Source of the DNA: an uncultured Chlorobiaceae bacterium
GTDB lineage: Bacteria; Bacteroidota; Chlorobiia; Chlorobiales; Chlorobiaceae
DNA: 38,868 nucleotides
NCBI GenBank assembly: GCA_903851385.1
Contig: CAINOC010000038.1
Coordinates: 1-38,868 of the forward strand
Direction of reading: 5' to 3'
In this document: positions 8,276 through 16,997 of the stretch, one piece after another
Layout of the letters: each line of letters starts with the position of its first letter
Numbering within the stretch: position 1 is the first letter of the stretch
Made by a program: the position numbers and the translations under genes
Notes under the pieces: generated by a model
The model's input: only the letters and a program-made list of their open reading frames with translations
Told to the model about the DNA's origin: nothing
Database searches by the model: none

Positions 8276-9607
8276 TTACCGCGAAGTATTAAGCACTGAA
8301 TTGCTTAAACTGACGACAAGGGCAATGCCGATAACGGCCATGACGATATTGGCCAGCCACATGGAGAGAAAGGGGTCGAGGATGCCCCGTTCGGCAATTT
8401 TTTCACCCGAAATCATGAGCATCCAATAGAGTACAAAAAAGAGCAAGGACATTGCCGCGCCAACTCCAAACCCACCTCGCCTTGCCAAGACACCAAGGGG
8501 GGCTCCGACAAGAACAAATATAAAGCAGGCAAGTGAGAGTGAGTATTTCTTGTGATACGCCGCCATATATTTGTTTTTCATCTCCCTGTTTGCATTGATA
8601 CTTTTGAGTTCTCCATCAAGAGTATCAATCTGGCGGTCAACATATGCTGCTGCGGTATTGTACCCTGCCGGGTTCATTTGGGCACTAGACTGAGAGTGCC
8701 GATGTGGGGTGGTATCAACACTTGTTTGCGTAATGCTGCGCTGCAGGTTTTCAAGCGGCAGTTGTATGTGCTTTTCAGATACCGATATCCTTTTACTGAA
8801 TTCATCGACAATGAGCAGGAGTTCCTTTGCAGAGAGCTCTGTATCTCCCGAACGCACCCTGTCTGCGGTGTTTCGTGAAAAGCCAAAACCGGTTGATTCA
8901 AATATAAAACGATGCTTTTTAAAGCTCATGTGTCGGTATGGCTTATGATCAAGCTGACTGATCTGATGAATTTCACCGTTATTAAGCGTCATGACCAGAT
9001 ACTGAAAATCAGGAGTAAAATCTATACTCCCCTTTTCAGCGCTCACCATAGCATTGTAATCGGGCCTTGTAGTATCATAAATGACAATCCCCATAATCTC
9101 TTTGGAGCGGTCATCAGATTTACGGACATAGATTGAATAACCATCAATAAGGTTTGAGAAGGCATTTTCTTTCAATCCAAAAGCAGGTTTTGCCCTTGTA
9201 ATATCAATCATCAGGGATTTTGCGTAAAAGTTAGCCTCCGGCATAATGACATTATTGAAGCGCTCAACAAGTGCTGAAAGAAAAAGACCAGCAATGAGAA
9301 CCGGAATCATGACACGGTAAAGCGAGATCCCTGACGCCCTTAAAACGGTCATTTCAGATGTAGTGGTTAGCGACCCGAAAACCATCACAACCGCAATAAG
9401 CACCGCCATAGGCGCAGCCAACCCAACCATCCACGCAGACTGCAGCACAATAAGCTCCACAATAGCAGAAAACTCAATCCCCTTGCCTATAAAACGGTCA
9501 TCAAAAGTGGCAAAAAACTGCAGAATCAGAACAAAAACAATAGTAATAAAAGCAAACAGGAAAGGACCAAGATGCGATTTCAGGATATAGCGGTCGATAA
9601 TCTTCAT
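8276..9607 (-). CDS. LptF/LptG family permease (YjgP/YjgQ)
   Basis: A 443-residue inner-membrane permease of the LptF/LptG family, which with the LptB ATPase extracts lipopolysaccharide from the inner membrane. Features: N-terminal MKIIDRYILKSHLGPFLFAF with TM1, two further helices by residue 130 including MTVLRASGISLYRV, a large soluble beta-jellyroll region (about 140-350), then three C-terminal helices with LACFIFVLVGAPLGVLARRGG. The topology (3 TM, periplasmic domain, 3 TM) matches the family. The soluble domain carries a charged insert (about 245-345) that may be lineage-specific. I cannot tell LptF from LptG. It lies at the core-genome edge next to the restriction-modification island. 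Confidence 0.88.
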   Translation of the reverse strand: MKIIDRYILKSHLGPFLFAFITIVFVLILQFFATFDDRFIGKGIEFSAIVELIVLQSAWMVGLAAPMAVLIAVVMVFGSLTTTSEMTVLRASGISLYRVMIPVLIAGLFLSALVERFNNVIMPEANFYAKSLMIDITRAKPAFGLKENAFSNLIDGYSIYVRKSDDRSKEIMGIVIYDTTRPDYNAMVSAEKGSIDFTPDFQYLVMTLNNGEIHQISQLDHKPYRHMSFKKHRFIFESTGFGFSRNTADRVRSGDTELSAKELLLIVDEFSKRISVSEKHIQLPLENLQRSITQTSVDTTPHRHSQSSAQMNPAGYNTAAAYVDRQIDTLDGELKSINANREMKNKYMAAYHKKYSLSLACFIFVLVGAPLGVLARRGGFGVGAAMSLLFFVLYWMLMISGEKIAERGILDPFLSMWLANIVMAVIGIALVVSLSNSVLNTSR

Positions 9608-9761
9608 AAAAATCTCTTGTTCACTCTCCTTCGTTGCAGGAACACTCTGGCTGTACCAATAGAGTGAAATACTCTATCAGCTGAAAATATATAATAAAAT
9701 ACCATTGATCAGGAGGTACGTGCGAACTGAACCGCTAAAAAATGAAGAATCTCAGCTAAGT

Positions 9762-9815
9762 GCTTGTAGGGTTACCCATTGACTTTCACGCCTTCTGGGT
9801 AATGCCCGCACAAGC
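9762..9815. other. Large imperfect stem-loop downstream of res
   Basis: In the 276-base gap between res and the lptF/G-like gene, three paired blocks nest: GCTTGT (9762-9767) with ACAAGC (9810-9815), GGG (9769-9771) with CCC (9805-9807), and TTACCCA (9772-9778) with TGGGTAA (9796-9802), leaving a 17-base loop. It lies 3' of the minus-strand restriction operon and could end that transcript, though the nearest T-rich stretch on that strand is about 20 bases further on. It may instead be a REP-like palindrome. No gene was found in this gap. Confidence 0.5.
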
Positions 9816-9883
9816 AGTATCCGAGTCGGAGTCAATTATTACCTCGCGTACCGGGAGAAACCTTGCTAATAACATCCATAATA

Positions 9884-12856
9884 TCAGTCATTCAAAACGT
9901 CCTCCAACGACCGCGCCACAACATACCTTGCAGGCGTCTCACCAAGACTGAGTGCCTTGAAATGGGCCTTACCGCACTCAATCTTTGCGCTTTCCTTGTC
10001 ACCTATATCATCGGTGAATAGCCCGCTCTTGGTCTCGACAACAAAATATATCCGTTCCTCTTCATCATGTTCGACAAGTACCGCCCAGTCTGGATTGTAG
10101 GTGTCGAGAGGAGTAGGAATCCTGAACCATCCCGGCAGTTTCGCATAGACCTTGATGGCCAGATTTTTCTCCAACTGATCAGCAAAGATAGCTTCAACGC
10201 CGGAATCATAAACCACCTGTTCATAGACTGATTTCTGAACCGGAACCAAATTTTTCAGGTAACCTGTCAGCTCTTGCTGCTCAAAAAGCTCTTGGGCGTA
10301 AAAAAATTCATCGCCAAGCCGGTGATACTTGATACCATCCACAATTGCAAGGCGCTTGCATCGATTGATGGCTTCGGCAGCAAGCTCAATAAACTGCTGA
10401 GGATTGCGCTTGAAATCGCTGAGCCGTTCGCTTTCTATCAGAATACGATGAATGGTGCGGCGAGTAAGCTGTGTTCGATCCTGCAGATCAGTAAGCAGGT
10501 CAGGTAACTCAATTTCGCGTTCATCAAGCACAACCGTTGCGGCACCACTCCGTTCTGTAGCTTCCACTCCCGATTTCCCAATGACTATATCAGCCTTGTG
10601 CCATTGCAAGCGCGTTTTCGATATGGGCGGAGCATTTTGCAATCCTTTGGTGCAGCTATCAATCAGCTTTTCATTGTCAAACTGCACCCGGTAGGTCGTT
10701 TTATGCTTGATTTTATCCCAAAGCTCTTTGAACTCAGGGCTGTGCAGCACTGCCTGGCGGGTAAGCACCTGCCGGCGATCATCCGCATTCTTGATCTCCA
10801 GCCGTCCTGCAAGCTTTTTGAGCACTGCAGTAATCTGATCAAGCTGTCCAGTAAATGGCTCCGGTACAACGAGAGTACCTTCCTTAAGTGCTCTCTTTAG
10901 CGAATCCTGCACCTTGCCTTTGCTATCGATATAGCTCTGCTCTTTCAGATGCTCCCACAAGAGCTTTGACTGCTCGAAGCCCAGTGGAATCGCCTCACCT
11001 TCATTAGTGGTAACGAAAATGGCTGCGAACTGGTGTTCCTCCACAATCCCAAAACGAATTCCGGTCTCCTGCTCAATCTCTTTCTGAAGATTCTCAGCAA
11101 ACTGCTCATAACTCTCGGTTGCAATAACCGTCAGCGTATTGACCTCAAAACCACGAAGGCGTAAGCCTTGCTGGTTTACACAGAGCCGCAGACCACGGCC
11201 TATTGTCTGGCGGCGTTCACGCTCGGAACCCATCTCACGCAGAGCACAAATCTGGAAAACATTGGGATTATCCCACCCCTCCTTGAGAGCTGAATGGGAA
11301 AAGATGAATTTAAGCGGCGTATCCAGAGAGAGCAGCATCTCCTTCTCTTTCATGATAAGGTTGTAGGCCCGTTCAGCACTTTCACGATTACCCTGATTGT
11401 TCTCCTCGGTATTGGTCCAGCCACCTTTTTTGTCGATTGAGAAATAGCCGTTATGAACCTCTTCGGCGGCATGCGTCAGGTCAACTTCACTGAACAGCGT
11501 GAGATAATCAGGTAACTTTGCCGCCCGCCGATATTCTTCCTCGAAAATGCGGGCATAATCGCCCTTCACTGAATTACTGTCAGCATCGTAAGAGCGATAT
11601 TTGGCAACCTCATCAATAAAGAAAAGCGAAAGCACCTTGATACCCTGCGGGCGCAGACGCAGCTCCTTGTCAAGGTGTTCCTTGATGGTGCGGCGAATCA
11701 TCTGGCGCTGAACGGCAAGAGCATCTACATCTCCATAAGCCTCGCCAAGTTTCAGGAATTGCTCACCACCGGGAAAGCGCAACTCCATAAACTCCTTACC
11801 CTTTTCAACACGGATTTCACCGATAGAGCAGTCAGCATAGATCGAGCGGCTGGTAATCATTTCAAGATTATCTCCATCAGCCACAAGCTGCTCTTTTCGC
11901 TTGACACCGATGGCTGTCAGCTTGTCGAGTTCAATAAGTGCGGAAATCGTACCACGCTTGTTCTCGACCTTCAAGAGACGAAGATATGGCTTGTTGTAGG
12001 CATCTTCCACCGTAGTAGCCGCAACTTCGATCTGCTTCACCAGCCCCTTGTCGTGCGCATCAACCGCATCAAGACGATAAACCATCTGGTGCTTGTCCAC
12101 ATGCGTAGCGGAATAACGCAGGGTACAAAGCGGGTTCATGGCATCGAGCGCAGTCTTTCCTGCACCTGAGAGACCGCCATCAACGCTTTGCGGTTCATCG
12201 ATTATCAGGATGGGCCTCACCGCCTTCACAAGATCAATCGGCTTTTCCCCCCCAGTAGGCTCATTGGCACCCTTCCCATAAATATTGTTGACATCCTTTT
12301 TGTTAATGGCACCAACCGTCATCACCATAATCTGGATTTGCGAGCTGGTAGCAAAATTACGCACCTGCCCCAGCTTCGAGGAGTCATAGAGGAAATATTC
12401 AAAAGGCACACCAGCATAGAGCCCCTTGAAGTGCTCTTCGGTAATCTGAAGGGTTTTGTAAACCCCCTCCTTGATTGCCACTGAAGGGACAACAATGACG
12501 AATTTGGTAAAGCCATACCGCTTATTGAGTTCAAAGATGGTACGCAGATAGACGTATGTTTTTCCCGTTCCTGTCTCCATCTCTACCGTAAAGTCACCGG
12601 AAGCAAGGGTGCCGGAAGGCGGCAAACCATTGCGGAGCTGAATATCATGCAGGCTCCTGAACAGATCATCGTCGAGCAGAGTCAGACGATTGCCAATGCC
12701 AAGATCACTCTCCATGCCGGGAAACTGCATATTTTTCGTTGTCGGCATAGTAACGGTAAACTCTGTGCGGCAGATCTCCTGCCCGCGAAAGAGGTCGCAC
12801 ACCGCTTCAACCGCCTGAAGTTGATAGTCAAGGTTTGGTTCAAAGTGCAGTTTCAT
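9884..12856 (-). CDS. res: Type III restriction enzyme, Res subunit
   Basis: A 990-residue helicase-nuclease subunit of a type III restriction-modification system. With Mod it translocates or slides on DNA and cuts when two unmodified sites are met. The SF2 motor has Walker A GTGKT at residues 96-100 and a DEPQ box at 220-223. Motif VI-like residues appear in REMGSERERRQTIGRGLRL, around 560-580. The C-terminal PD-(D/E)xK nuclease appears as NPDWAVLVEHDEEE followed by FVVETKSG. All the expected motifs are intact and the length is typical, so the protein should be active. Its start overlaps the DUF1016 nuclease stop by four bases (12853-12856), indicating coupled translation. No promoter is evident within the operon. 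Confidence 0.95.
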   Translation of the reverse strand: MKLHFEPNLDYQLQAVEAVCDLFRGQEICRTEFTVTMPTTKNMQFPGMESDLGIGNRLTLLDDDLFRSLHDIQLRNGLPPSGTLASGDFTVEMETGTGKTYVYLRTIFELNKRYGFTKFVIVVPSVAIKEGVYKTLQITEEHFKGLYAGVPFEYFLYDSSKLGQVRNFATSSQIQIMVMTVGAINKKDVNNIYGKGANEPTGGEKPIDLVKAVRPILIIDEPQSVDGGLSGAGKTALDAMNPLCTLRYSATHVDKHQMVYRLDAVDAHDKGLVKQIEVAATTVEDAYNKPYLRLLKVENKRGTISALIELDKLTAIGVKRKEQLVADGDNLEMITSRSIYADCSIGEIRVEKGKEFMELRFPGGEQFLKLGEAYGDVDALAVQRQMIRRTIKEHLDKELRLRPQGIKVLSLFFIDEVAKYRSYDADSNSVKGDYARIFEEEYRRAAKLPDYLTLFSEVDLTHAAEEVHNGYFSIDKKGGWTNTEENNQGNRESAERAYNLIMKEKEMLLSLDTPLKFIFSHSALKEGWDNPNVFQICALREMGSERERRQTIGRGLRLCVNQQGLRLRGFEVNTLTVIATESYEQFAENLQKEIEQETGIRFGIVEEHQFAAIFVTTNEGEAIPLGFEQSKLLWEHLKEQSYIDSKGKVQDSLKRALKEGTLVVPEPFTGQLDQITAVLKKLAGRLEIKNADDRRQVLTRQAVLHSPEFKELWDKIKHKTTYRVQFDNEKLIDSCTKGLQNAPPISKTRLQWHKADIVIGKSGVEATERSGAATVVLDEREIELPDLLTDLQDRTQLTRRTIHRILIESERLSDFKRNPQQFIELAAEAINRCKRLAIVDGIKYHRLGDEFFYAQELFEQQELTGYLKNLVPVQKSVYEQVVYDSGVEAIFADQLEKNLAIKVYAKLPGWFRIPTPLDTYNPDWAVLVEHDEEERIYFVVETKSGLFTDDIGDKESAKIECGKAHFKALSLGETPARYVVARSLEDVLND

Positions 12857-14076
12857 TCTTTTTCCTCCTTTCTGGCTCTTTGCCTTGCTTCAATGAGCCC
12901 GCGTTCCCGGGCAAGCTCACGTTGCAGCTCTTCCTCTGTCGGCAGAAAAAGCATATATCGCGACGCAAAGAGTTGTTTGTACTCATTGAGCACCGAATAC
13001 CTCGCCACCACCTCATCGTGTTCAGCACAGAGAATCAGCCCAACCGTCGGGTTATCGCTATCGCTACGCCGAAGCTCATCAAACATCCGTGTATACATCT
13101 CCATTTGTCCAATATCCTGATGCGTCAATTTCCCGATTTTCAGGTCAATCAGCACAAAGCATTTCAACAGATAGTTGTAAAAGACCAAATCAATATAAAA
13201 GTTGTGAGATTCGGTTGTAACCCGATGTTGCCTGGCAACAAATGCAAATCCCTTGCCCAGCTCCAACAGAAATGGCTGTAGATGTTCAATAATGGCGGAC
13301 TCCAAATCCGATTCCTGAAAACAGCTCAATTCTGGAAGGCCAAGAAAGTCGAGTATGTACGGCTGTTTGATAACGTCTATCGGGTTACTGACCACTTGCC
13401 CTTCACTGGCCAGTCTGAATACACCATCTTTGTCCCTGCTTTTGAGCAGACGGGCAAAAAGAAAGCTGTGAATCTGCTTTTCGAGGTGAGAAACGTCCCA
13501 CCCCTCCTTTTCTGTCTCAATCTCATAGAAAAGGCGCTCATTACGGTTCTCGACCTTCAGAAGTGCCCGATAATGGGTCCAACTTACCGAAGCTGAAAAA
13601 CCAAGCAATTTTAGGCTATCAGCCGCAAAAGAGAGGTCATCAATGATACCATCTTCTGATATTCTTGCATCCTCGAAACTCTTGCCTGCCAATTGGCCAC
13701 AATCCGTGTGGCCAATCTCGCTGACTCCAAAACCAATGGTATCGAATTGGCCACTTGAGAGGTGGCCAATTGCCGGAACACGGTCAGCATAAACCCGATA
13801 AAACTGGCGAAAATATTTCAGGTTCGAGTTTGAAAAACCTTTGCCATATCGGGCAGTAAGTCCCAGAGAAAGGTTGCGCAAGAGTGTTTCGCGGTACCCC
13901 GCACGCCGTTCACCCTGCTGAATTTCGAGCACTATTTCACGTCCGATAAGCCAATAGGCAATCACCATGTTGCTGTTGACTGCCCGGACCACATTGGCCC
14001 GAGCCTGATCCAGAATCAAGATGACCCGGCTCATCAAATCACCGGCTTGATCGATACTCTGTTTATTTTTTGCCAT
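12853..14076 (-). CDS. DUF1016 (YhcG-like) PDDEXK nuclease
   Basis: A 407-residue protein with an N-terminal DUF1016 winged-helix-like domain (about 15-100; YWLIGREIVLEIQQGE and GKGFSNSNLKYFRQFY) and a C-terminal PD-(D/E)xK nuclease domain. Candidate catalytic residues are Asp296 (FYIDLVFYN) and Asp311-x-Lys313 (LIDLKIGKL). Between them is a variable linker (about 100-165) with a duplicated IGH-x3-GQ motif, encoded by two DNA hairpins. DUF1016 proteins often sit in restriction operons as accessory nucleases of unclear role. It lies between mod (2-base gap) and res (4-base overlap), so it belongs to the same transcript. The name is from recalled family motifs; the substrate is unknown. Confidence 0.88.
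   Translation of the reverse strand: MAKNKQSIDQAGDLMSRVILILDQARANVVRAVNSNMVIAYWLIGREIVLEIQQGERRAGYRETLLRNLSLGLTARYGKGFSNSNLKYFRQFYRVYADRVPAIGHLSSGQFDTIGFGVSEIGHTDCGQLAGKSFEDARISEDGIIDDLSFAADSLKLLGFSASVSWTHYRALLKVENRNERLFYEIETEKEGWDVSHLEKQIHSFLFARLLKSRDKDGVFRLASEGQVVSNPIDVIKQPYILDFLGLPELSCFQESDLESAIIEHLQPFLLELGKGFAFVARQHRVTTESHNFYIDLVFYNYLLKCFVLIDLKIGKLTHQDIGQMEMYTRMFDELRRSDSDNPTVGLILCAEHDEVVARYSVLNEYKQLFASRYMLFLPTEEELQRELARERGLIEARQRARKEEKE
13692..13771. repeat. Twin TTGGCCAC hairpins inside DUF1016 nuclease gene
   Basis: Two perfect 10-bp stem-loops lie 28 bases apart within the coding region. ATTGGCCACA (13692-13701) pairs with TGTGGCCAAT (13707-13716), loop 5. AATTGGCCAC (13745-13754) pairs with GTGGCCAATT (13762-13771), loop 7. 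They encode the repeated peptide IGHTDCGQL / IGHLSSGQF (about residues 121-129 and 103-111) in the linker of the nuclease. All four arms share the core TTGGCCAC or its complement. Confidence 0.85.
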
Positions 14077-14078
14077 TG

Positions 14079-15986
14079 CTACAAGCTCCTTATGATTTCG
14101 AGCCCATGCTGCTGAAGAATAGCTGCAAGGTTGGTCTTTGCAACATCATCAGCAAAGGCGCTGTCGCGGAACACGCAGGTTGTGGCACCTGCCGGAGCAA
14201 GCTCTTTATGCCATGCAACAATGCCTTGAGCGAGAGGCTCAACCTCATCACGACTGATAGGAGTGGCAAGGCAGACGAGCAGCACGCCACCGCCGACGGT
14301 GTGAACCTCTTTACCGGCAAACGTCCGTTTCTCGATAGGTACACAGAGATCAAGACCAAGCTTGAGGAGCAACTCATAGAGAATATCCGCCTCGCTGCGA
14401 TCAGCCTTCAAGTGGTCGATAGAGTTGGAAAGGGCAAGTTCGAGGTTGTCGCGATCCGATTCCCAGGTATTGATGTTGCTTGAATCCAGCTTGAAGACGC
14501 GAAAACCAAGATCACCGGGAAAAAGGGGACTCTCATCCTTGATTTTTTTGGCGGCACGGCGGAGGCGTTCTTTGGTGAGTTCTGCAATGGTTTTATAGCC
14601 AGCCCTGAAGGCTTCGCTGTCGGACGCACAGGGTTCAGGTAGCTGAACGAGAATAAATTTCCGGGTACCATTGTCCTGCTTGTTCAAGTCAAGCACGGCA
14701 TGACCGGTAGTACCTGAACCAGCAAAAAAATCAAGAATGAGGTCTTGAGATTGTGTTGCAACTATTTTTGCCATTCTTTGAATCAACCCATGTGGCTTGG
14801 GAAAGTCAAAAACTTTACCACCCATTAAACTCTCTAAGGCTTTACTCCCTTCATCAGTAGAACCAGTATCATCATATGACCAAAAATTTACTGGCACCAT
14901 ACCACCATCCATTTCAGAGAGAAACTTCTTTAACCGTGGATAAGTATTTTCACCATTTTTCCCCCAATAGAGCTTATTCCCTGCTTTATGAGCCTCATAT
15001 GTAGATTTTTCATATTTCCAAGCATTTGTAGGGTGCCAAACAACTACCCCAGAGTAAGGATTTTCTATACCATAGTAAAGGTTAGGTCTTTGCTCTTTTG
15101 TTGCAGGATTTACATAAGACACACTTGTCCATAATCCACGAGAATCGTTATCGGGATTTGTGTAAATTGAATCAGACTTTTCATTCCTTGGCTCTTTTAT
15201 TTCTGCTAATAACTCGCTTTTTCGATAACAAAGGATATGCTCAACAAGTGATGCAAACGTTTTAGAGTTATTACTTCTTGTAAATCTTTTTTCCCATGAA
15301 ATGTCTGCCAAAAAATTTTCCTCTCCAAAAATCTCATCGCACACTTTCAGTAGATTACTCAGCTCACCATCATCAATGCTGATAAAAATCACCCCATCCT
15401 CCCGCAGCAAATTCCTCGCCAGCTTCAGCCTTGGATACATCATATTGAGCCAATCGGTATGAAAGCGCCCGCTTGCCTCGGTGTTACTGGTGATCTTCCT
15501 CCCTCCCTCAACCTGGCCGGTAAGTTCGAGGTAGTTTTTGATGTTGTCCTGGAAATTGTCGGGGTAAACAAAATCCTTGCCTGTGTTGTATGGCGGATCA
15601 ATATAGATGAGCTTTACCTTGCTGGAATAGCTCTTCTGCAACAGCTTGAGCACTTCAAGGTTATCTCCCTCAATCATCAGATTCTTTGTGGTATCCCACT
15701 CTACACTTTCTTCTGGACATGGACGCAGCGTACCGGTTGATGGAGTGAGAGCAAGCTGCCTAGCTTTCCGTTTGCCATACCAGTTAAGACCGTATTTCTC
15801 TTCCCGCTCTTCCACTGCACCGCCGAGCAGTTGGCGGAGCACCTCAAAATCAATCTGCCCCTCGGTGAACGCCTCAGGAAAGAGTACCCTCAACTGCTCA
15901 ATATTGCCTGCCAGAATATCGGCTGATCGGGCTTTGGGATCATCTGCAGTGAACGGTTTCATGCTCGCCTCTTCGTGTTCGGTCAT
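14079..15986 (-). CDS. mod: Type III DNA methyltransferase, Mod subunit
   Basis: A 635-residue adenine-N6 DNA methyltransferase of the beta class, the modification and specificity subunit of the type III system. Motif IV DPPY is at residues 130-133 (KLIYIDPPYNTGKDF), and the SAM-binding motif I FAGSGTT is at 421-427, in the IV-to-I order typical of beta-class enzymes. The target-recognition region (about 225-400) lies between them. DNA encoding that central region (about 14760-15330) is visibly richer in A+T than the flanking parts of the gene. Length matches Mod proteins. Its start overlaps the preceding small ORF (ATGA at 15983-15986). It methylates its own site, and its recognition domain would also direct Res. 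Confidence 0.95.
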   Translation of the reverse strand: MTEHEEASMKPFTADDPKARSADILAGNIEQLRVLFPEAFTEGQIDFEVLRQLLGGAVEEREEKYGLNWYGKRKARQLALTPSTGTLRPCPEESVEWDTTKNLMIEGDNLEVLKLLQKSYSSKVKLIYIDPPYNTGKDFVYPDNFQDNIKNYLELTGQVEGGRKITSNTEASGRFHTDWLNMMYPRLKLARNLLREDGVIFISIDDGELSNLLKVCDEIFGEENFLADISWEKRFTRSNNSKTFASLVEHILCYRKSELLAEIKEPRNEKSDSIYTNPDNDSRGLWTSVSYVNPATKEQRPNLYYGIENPYSGVVVWHPTNAWKYEKSTYEAHKAGNKLYWGKNGENTYPRLKKFLSEMDGGMVPVNFWSYDDTGSTDEGSKALESLMGGKVFDFPKPHGLIQRMAKIVATQSQDLILDFFAGSGTTGHAVLDLNKQDNGTRKFILVQLPEPCASDSEAFRAGYKTIAELTKERLRRAAKKIKDESPLFPGDLGFRVFKLDSSNINTWESDRDNLELALSNSIDHLKADRSEADILYELLLKLGLDLCVPIEKRTFAGKEVHTVGGGVLLVCLATPISRDEVEPLAQGIVAWHKELAPAGATTCVFRDSAFADDVAKTNLAAILQQHGLEIIRSL

Positions 15987-16405
15987 AATTTTTGTTTTGT
16001 TGCTGCCAGTTCTGCTTCAATCCGCTTGAGTTCCAGGTTCAGTTCAACCTGCCGAAGTATCTGCCTCTCTTTTGCCGCCAAAGTGCGCAGACAACCGATC
16101 TCTTCATGCAACACTCCACACTCCCGCAAGGCATTACGGGGAGCTACAGCATACTCTGTGCGTTTTCTGCAAGTGCGAAACTCCCCGACACCATTGCTGT
16201 ATTCAGTGCCACCAATTGAAAGTTCCGATGTGACTGTAGGCAAAAGAAGACTCGATTGTAAACGTGCTCCCATTTCATGACACATTTCGGAAAATGCGAA
16301 AAGCGAAAAAGAGGGCGTTACAATATAAAGCTGGCAACCAGCTGTGAGACTTTGACGAAGGAGATCGATGACTCTATCTGTCCCACTGTTCTGAACGAGT
16401 TTCAT
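15983..16405 (-). pseudogene. Chimeric remnant: PLD/SNF2-helicase start fused to DUF4391-like tail
   Basis: A 140-residue ORF at the head of the restriction operon. Residues 1-58 (MKLVQNSGTDRVIDLLRQSL, then YIVTPSFSLFAFSEM and SSLLLP) match, from memory, the extreme N-terminus of about 1000-residue helicases with a phospholipase-D-like domain before an SNF2 motor. Residues about 100-140 (EEIGCLRTL, RQVELNLELKRIEAELAA) match the C-terminal coiled coil of DUF4391 proteins. The intervening 40 residues fit neither. Intact operons of this kind run helicase, DUF4391, mod, res, so an in-frame internal deletion joining the first and second genes explains this ORF. It still overlaps the mod start and may act only as a translated leader. 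Family assignment is recalled, not searched. Confidence 0.55.
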
Positions 16406-16997
16406 AGAAGAGGACTTCCTATTTGAATCGTAACCAATCGGTGCATGATGGAAAAGGTTAGAACAATTTCATTAAAGTCCGAGATTACTCAACGCATAAT
16501 ATTTACCAATTATTCATATCGAATAAAAGATATTCCGCAGGTTACGGACGATATTTTGACGTGTTTCAAGTGGCAATATACCGACGAAGGTGGGACAAAC
16601 TGTAAAAGACAGTGGAAATGTTTAACCTATACACAACCCGGTAGCACGATTTCGATCTCTCAAAAAAACTTCCTTTTTTAAGACACATTGCGCATCTCTT
16701 CTTTTCAAGATATTACATATGCTCATATATGCCCTCGGCCAGTTTCAAATCGGCATAGATAATTGTTGGCGGTTTTCAGCGTATGCTTTGGTCGGCGGCC
16801 TCAGACGGTGGAACGTAAGCAGGAATGGTACAGGTTAATCATTTTGTCCAGTAGTGGACTTTTTTAGCCTAAAAGAGAATCTGGGGTTTGAGGGGTTCCG
16901 GCGGCGACTTGATCGATAAAAGAATTCACTTTATCTCCCTACATCGAAATGTTATTTAAAACACACCACACTCGAGATCATTGACCGATTAGCAGAA
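16406..16997. other. Gene-poor segment upstream of the restriction operon
   Basis: This 592-base segment should contain the promoter of the minus-strand restriction operon, but I cannot pick a convincing -35/-10 pair. A 78-codon plus-strand ORF (16445-16681) has no recognisable domain, and its sequence looks like noise. A short plus-strand in-frame stretch ending at 17024 (LEIIDRLAELLDIGKRS) and a 21-codon GTG ORF on the minus strand look like possible decayed gene fragments or mobile-element remnants, without identification. One terminator-like hairpin (16846-16865) is listed separately. Confidence 0.4.
16846..16865 (+). terminator. Terminator-like hairpin with T-run
   Basis: GTCCA (16846-16850) pairs with TGGAC (16855-16859) around GTAG and is followed by six T (16860-16865). 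It has the form of a plus-strand intrinsic terminator but no intact plus-strand gene precedes it, which fits the view that the segment holds remnants. Alternatively it is an end of a decayed mobile element. Confidence 0.45.

Noticed and set aside
9760-9951. 63-codon plus-strand ORF downstream of res
   Set aside because: It overlaps the large stem-loop and the antisense of the res 3' end, and the encoded sequence matches no family I know.
16445-16681. 78-codon plus-strand ORF upstream of the restriction operon
   Set aside because: No recognisable domain, no clear ribosome binding site, and it occupies the region where the minus-strand operon promoter should lie; it reads like chance.
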